Of a stretch of 64,000 nucleotides of DNA, positions 60,158-64,000 are shown one piece after another. The position numbers and the translations under genes are program-made. The stretch covers positions 33,491 to 97,490 of the forward strand of contig JAIOHM010000153.1 in the NCBI GenBank assembly GCA_019912965.1. Reading direction: 5' to 3'. Below the pieces are notes generated by a model that worked only from the letters and a program-made list of their open reading frames with translations, ran no database searches and had not been told where the DNA came from. This DNA is from Anaerolineae bacterium. GTDB lineage: Bacteria; Chloroflexota; Anaerolineae; Aggregatilineales; Phototrophicaceae. Every line of letters begins with the position of its first letter. Position 1 is the first letter of the stretch.

Positions 60158-61081
60158 TTATTCGCCCCTTTCAAACGGTTTGGTCAGCGCCGTTGGCTTC
60201 TCCGTCCGTTTGGAAGCAAATACCAAAGCAATAATGGTGATGACATAAGGAGCCATCACCGCGAACTCTGCCGGGATGTCCACGCCAATCGCGCTGATCT
60301 GCAATTGCAGTGCGTTCACGAAGCTGAACAACAGCGCCCCGGCCAGTACCCCAAAGGGTTTCCATCGCCCAAAGTACACCAGCGCCACCGCGATGAACCC
60401 CAATCCGGAAGTCAGATTTTGTTGGAATACTTTCAGCAGTGCGATGGAGAGAGATGCCCCTGCTAAACCGGAGAGTACCCCACCCAGGATTGCCGTAATG
60501 TACCGCACCCGTGTTACGTTAATGCCCATTGCATCCGCTGCTGCCGGATTTTGCCCCACCGCACGGATTGCCAAACCAAATGGGGTACGATTCAGCACGA
60601 ATGCCGCAATCGGCACTAACGCGAACGCCACATAAACCAGCAGATTGTGCTGGAAGAATATCTCGCCAATGCCCAGAAATTGAATGTCCGAAAGCCCCGG
60701 AATATTCAGATCGGTGAAACCTTCGATGGATTTGGGAGTGCCAATCAATTTCTGGAAAAGCAGTTCGCTCATCCCCAGTCCGAACAGGTAGATACCGATA
60801 CCGCTGATGCCCTGTTCCGCCTTTAAGGTTACGCTGATGAATGCCATCGCCAACCCCATCAGCAAACCGATGAGCATCGCCGCGACCACGCCCAATACCA
60901 GGCTTTGGGTGATGAAAACCACATAAAACCCGAAGAACGCGCCCATCAACATGATGCCGTCTACGCCCAAATTGAGTAACCCGCTGCGCTGCCCAAAGGT
61001 TTCGCCAATGCCTGCGAAGATATACGGCGTTGCCAGACGGATGGCGGAAGCGAAAACGCTGGCTGTCAGAATTTCGTTCAT
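60158..61081 (-). CDS. nucleoside-type ABC permease (NupQ-like)
   Basis: The 307-residue integral membrane protein belongs to the BPD-transp-2 family. It has about eight hydrophobic segments and the conserved IFAGIGETFGQRSGLLNLGVDGIMLMG start of this group (in two parts near 17-44), as well as PFGLAIRAVGQNPAAADAMG. It pairs with the permease encoded just upstream, whose stop overlaps its start by 4 nt. Confidence 0.92.
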   Translation of the reverse strand: MNEILTASVFASAIRLATPYIFAGIGETFGQRSGLLNLGVDGIMLMGAFFGFYVVFITQSLVLGVVAAMLIGLLMGLAMAFISVTLKAEQGISGIGIYLFGLGMSELLFQKLIGTPKSIEGFTDLNIPGLSDIQFLGIGEIFFQHNLLVYVAFALVPIAAFVLNRTPFGLAIRAVGQNPAAADAMGINVTRVRYITAILGGVLSGLAGASLSIALLKVFQQNLTSGLGFIAVALVYFGRWKPFGVLAGALLFSFVNALQLQISAIGVDIPAEFAVMAPYVITIIALVFASKRTEKPTALTKPFERGE

Positions 61082-62265
61082 CCCGCTTCACCTTCCAGTT
61101 GGGTTGTCTTCGGTGCGGTAGGGTGGGGCGCTGATATGGGTTCGGGCGCTGGAGGGGTTAGGTCTGCCCGCCGTCGCGCTCGCCGTTTAACAAAGATTTG
61201 GCTGCTCACCACAAACACCACAATCAGGCCGTTGATCGCTGTAATGAGTGAGGCCGAAACCCCCAGATCGCGCTGCATCTTTTGTGCGCCTACCAGCAAA
61301 CCGCCAAAGAATGCCGATGCCGGAATTGCGCCTAGTGGATTCAACCCGCCGAACAGTGCTGCCACAATCCCGTTAAAGCCTGCGTTTCCAGTAAACCCGG
61401 TAGGTGAACCATCTGTCTGCAAGCGATATTGCAGACCAAGTACTTGCACTACACCCGCTAATCCAGCGAAACCGCCCGCCAGCACCAACGACAGCATCAT
61501 CTGCCGTTTGACGTTGATTCCAGCATAGCGGGACGCCCGTTCATTTTGCCCGACTGCTCGGATGCGATAGCCAATCGTTGTTCGCCACAGCAGAATATAA
61601 GTCACAATTGCTAGAACGACAGCGATCACCAGACCGTAATGCAATCGTGTCCGTCCGAAAAGTTCTGCTTGACCAAATAAATTAATCGCCAGTCGGGGCA
61701 GTTCTGCGCTCTCAATGATGCGCGCGGTTTTCGGAATATGATTAGTCCCCGCTTCAGCCGGATCGAGCAGTGGATTATTCAGGAGATAATTCATCAACTG
61801 GGCTGCCACTTGGTTGAGCATAATTGTGCTCAGGATTTCGTTCACGTTGAAGTACGCCCGCAAAAATCCGGCAATCCCGCCGTAAAATGCCCCAGCAGCA
61901 AAGCCCGCCAACAGCGATGCGGTAATAATCACCAATCCTGGGGCTTGTGGAATTGCCAATGCCATCGTCACCCCGGCCAGCGCTCCGGCGATCATCTGTC
62001 CTTCGCCGCCGATGTTGGTCACGCCACCCCGGAACGCCACACAGATGCCGATTGCCACAAACAGAATCGGGATTGCCTTCACCAGCGTTTCCGCTGTCGC
62101 GTTCTCTGTGCCGAAGGCCCCTTGCAGCATTGACGAAAAGGCTTCCACCGGGTTTGCGTTCAACACCAACAGCAGCACCGAAGCAACCATAATCGCTGCT
62201 GCCAAAGCCAGCACATAAGGTGTGGAGTCAAATAGGCGGTTTGTCAGGGATTTCAACGACTGCAT
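61078..62265 (-). CDS. nucleoside-type ABC permease (NupP-like)
   Basis: The 395-residue permease is longer than its partner because of a C-terminal proline-rich tail. Motifs include FRGGVTNIGGEGQMIAGALA and GYRIRAVGQNERASRYAGIN. It is the first gene of the leftward operon that ends with the molybdo-hydroxylase. The 182 bp to the divergent kinase gene should hold both promoters; I found no clear riboswitch there. Confidence 0.9.
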   Translation of the reverse strand: MQSLKSLTNRLFDSTPYVLALAAAIMVASVLLLVLNANPVEAFSSMLQGAFGTENATAETLVKAIPILFVAIGICVAFRGGVTNIGGEGQMIAGALAGVTMALAIPQAPGLVIITASLLAGFAAGAFYGGIAGFLRAYFNVNEILSTIMLNQVAAQLMNYLLNNPLLDPAEAGTNHIPKTARIIESAELPRLAINLFGQAELFGRTRLHYGLVIAVVLAIVTYILLWRTTIGYRIRAVGQNERASRYAGINVKRQMMLSLVLAGGFAGLAGVVQVLGLQYRLQTDGSPTGFTGNAGFNGIVAALFGGLNPLGAIPASAFFGGLLVGAQKMQRDLGVSASLITAINGLIVVFVVSSQIFVKRRARRRADLTPPAPEPISAPHPTAPKTTQLEGEAG

Positions 62266-62447
62266 GAATACTGTCCAGTCTGATGAGACTCGATAAGTCT
62301 AGCGCATAGTATGACACTGAAATCCCAAAATGCGTACAATCTGATGTCATGGCATTTAGTGATATTCAACATATCCAGATTGATACCTGAGCCAGAGACA
62401 GGGGAATAAGCTCTGATGTTGTTTATAGCATACAACGGGGAGGTGTC

Positions 62448-63383
62448 ATGATAACCCGGAATGCCCTTGCTCCCCAAACGCCTTATTGGATGGGAATCGA
62501 TGGTGGCGGTAGTAATCTTCGCGTAGTCATCACAGACTCAGAACTAAATAACCTTGCCCAATCGCAGAATGAAACCGCCAATCCTGCTGTGATCGGGTAT
62601 GCAGCTTCTGCTGAACGCATCCAAACCACCATAATCCAGACTTTAGCCGAAGCAGATTTATCTCCATCGCAAATAAGCGCCGTTGCTATTGGCATAGCAG
62701 GTGCTTCTGCTGTTCATTCAACACCCTGGCTGCGTGAAATCATCTCGGCGGTACTCCCCAACTCGCACATTGTTCCCAGTTCAGATTTCGAGATTGCGTT
62801 GGTCGGCGCGCATGGCGAACGGCATGGCGTTTTGCTTCTCGCTGGAACAGGTAGTGTGGCTTATGGCTTGGATGGGGCAGGGCAGTCTGCACAGGTTGGT
62901 GGTTGGGGCTACCTGTTGGGGGATGAAGGCAGTGGTTACTGGATCGGGATGCGCGTTTTGCAGCATATCGTCCGCGCTGCGGATGCTCGTGGTACATTTT
63001 CAGCAGAAATTACTGCTGCGGTACTGCGCGTCCTCGGCCTGCAAAGGCCATCTGATTTGCTGGATTATCTCTATCGCCCCGAGAAACCCCCTGTGCGGGA
63101 TGTTGCCCGTCTTGCATCGCTGGTCATGGATTTCGCTGACGATCCAATCATTGCTCAAATACTGGATGTGGCGGCTGATGAATTGGCGCTGCTTTGTCAT
63201 GCGGTCATCCGTCGCTTGAATCTCGCCTCACCGCGTATCGCCTTTGCGGGTGGCCTTCTGGAAACCGAAAATGCCTTCAGTCGCCGTGTCTGTGATCGTC
63301 TGAATTTGTCTGCCCATCCCATTTCCCGCTATTCCCCGGTCATCGGCGCAGCACTTCTTGCCCGCCTGACGACCCAATCCTGA
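62448..63383 (+). CDS. BadF/BadG/BcrA-type ATPase, N-acetylglucosamine-kinase-like
   Basis: The 311-residue sugar-kinase-fold (ASKHA) protein has the phosphate-1 loop GIDGGGSNLRVVI (about 17-29), adenosine and phosphate-2 motifs in LLLAGTGSVAYGLDG, and GYLLGDEGSGYWIG, which is typical of N-acetylglucosamine kinases. A (R)FAGGLLE-like segment near the end completes the fold. GGGAGG lies 6 nt before the ATG. It would phosphorylate an amino sugar, perhaps from cell-wall recycling. It stands alone, divergent from the transporter operon. Confidence 0.88.
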   Translation: MITRNALAPQTPYWMGIDGGGSNLRVVITDSELNNLAQSQNETANPAVIGYAASAERIQTTIIQTLAEADLSPSQISAVAIGIAGASAVHSTPWLREIISAVLPNSHIVPSSDFEIALVGAHGERHGVLLLAGTGSVAYGLDGAGQSAQVGGWGYLLGDEGSGYWIGMRVLQHIVRAADARGTFSAEITAAVLRVLGLQRPSDLLDYLYRPEKPPVRDVARLASLVMDFADDPIIAQILDVAADELALLCHAVIRRLNLASPRIAFAGGLLETENAFSRRVCDRLNLSAHPISRYSPVIGAALLARLTTQS

Positions 63384-63466
63384 CCTGTTTCAAACCCATT
63401 TATAGCTTGCCTTCGTAAGAACTTTCGTGCTAAAATTAAGGCTGAAAAGCAGGGTGGGTAGTAAGG

Positions 63467-63518
63467 TATACAGCGAGTATTGCAGCGGTAGGCACATCCC
63501 GAATCGTCGCAATACATT
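63467..63518. repeat. 52-bp repeat, first copy
   Basis: This 52-bp sequence (start tatacagcgagtattgcagc) recurs at 63627-63678 with one mismatch. It contains a GTATTGC/GCAATAC dyad and so could fold. The gene-free stretch 63384-63909 holds both copies and little else. Confidence 0.8.
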
Positions 63519-63626
63519 TGTCCGAAACTTTCCGTACACCTTGCCACGCGGAGGTTTTCCGCCTCGTCCAATAACCTGCCGTCTTATCTGTATTTTTCTG
63601 GAAACTGGAAACCTGTAACTGGCAAC

Positions 63627-63678
63627 TATACAGCGAGTATTGCAGCGGTAGGCACATCCCGAATCGCCGCAATACATT
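63627..63678. repeat. 52-bp repeat, second copy
   Basis: Second copy of the repeat at 63467-63518, exactly 160 nt further on. Confidence 0.8.
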
Positions 63679-63909
63679 GTCGCCCAAACCCTATTCCGCA
63701 ATTGCAATCGCCGCAAACCACTTCCGAAATTGGCTGAAAACTGGTAACTGACAATGACATTGACGACATTTCCCCTCAGCCTTGCACATTTTGCACGACA
63801 TTTGTGTCATGCAATTGTCGCAAGTGATGAAACGCGGGCTGTATTCGCTGAAAGCTGATGGCTAAGAGAGTAGTTGTAAAGAAAAGCATTACAATATAGA
63901 CTCCAAACG

Positions 63910-64000
63910 ATGAAAACGCGTAAACGCTATCCCACTGACTTAAGTGACACCCAATGGGCGCGATTGTATCCGCTATTGCCGCACAAACGCACAGCGGAAG
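63910..64000 (+). CDS. IS5-family-type transposase, start only (cut by window end)
   Basis: The frame opens MKTRKRYPTDLSDTQWARLY, the usual start of IS5-group transposases (Y-P-T-D-L-x-D-x-Q-W-x-x-L), followed by PLLPHKRTAE. It is not the same element as the IS at 7287. The inverted repeat and the rest lie beyond the window or cannot be fixed. Confidence 0.75.
   Translation, partial: MKTRKRYPTDLSDTQWARLYPLLPHKRTAE

Noticed and set aside
62266..62447. Purine riboswitch before the transporter operon
   Set aside because: I could not find the conserved core of purine or preQ1 riboswitches in this 182-bp region.
1..64000. CRISPR arrays or rRNA genes
   Set aside because: No regularly spaced repeat-spacer pattern and no rRNA-like sequence was seen.

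Overview
The window looks like a chromosomal segment of a Chloroflexota-type bacterium (inferred from gene style only: serine recombinase abutting a tRNA, replication-relaxation/VirD4-like pair, BMP-type transporter, very large beta-rich proteins; no marker gene fixes the taxon). It falls into two halves that meet at a tRNA-Asp gene at 24236-24309.

Left half (1 to about 24.3 kb): accessory DNA. It starts with a CoxG-like membrane protein, three stand-alone receiver-domain response regulators, a sigma-like protein with a duplicated C-terminal domain, and a small lipase cassette bracketed by a direct repeat. Then come an aminotransferase and an IS5-family element that has cut a RelE-type toxin gene. 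From about 8.4 to 24.3 kb lies an integrated conjugative or plasmid-like element. It carries a DUF2958 protein, an archaeo-eukaryotic-type primase with a CHC2-like zinc finger, an ExeA/TniB-like AAA ATPase, a small Rep-like helix-turn-helix protein, RadC, a replication-relaxation protein, a VirD4/TraG-like coupling ATPase, PH-like membrane proteins, an XRE regulator and a large serine recombinase. The recombinase reading frame runs into the tRNA-Asp gene, which marks the right junction. The left junction was not found.

Directly after the Rep-like gene is the most striking non-coding signal: three GACAY-NN-RTGTC dyads at exact 23-nt spacing, one consensus DnaA box, and four 13-nt units made of two GTTCAAA and two inverted TTTGAAC. 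This is a strong candidate for the element's replication origin. The following 2 kb has no long gene. It holds large inverted repeats, hairpins and at least two very short genes (45 and 49 codons) with near-perfect Shine-Dalgarno sequences.

Right half (24.4 to 64 kb): metabolic and giant genes. A Dpp/Opp-type ABC importer is divergent from an operon of an M24 peptidase, a RidA protein, two LLM flavin oxidoreductases and a TIGR04076 protein. Two adjacent giant genes (about 3985 and 3139 codons, 2 nt apart) follow; they share a roughly 55-residue repeat I do not recognise, and the first ends in a second repeat family. Next is an operon pairing a BMP/nucleoside-type ABC transporter with a fused xanthine-dehydrogenase-like enzyme and its FAD subunit, which suggests purine or related heterocycle uptake and oxidation. 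A divergent BadF/N-acetylglucosamine-kinase-like gene, a pair of 52-bp repeats and the start of another transposase close the window.
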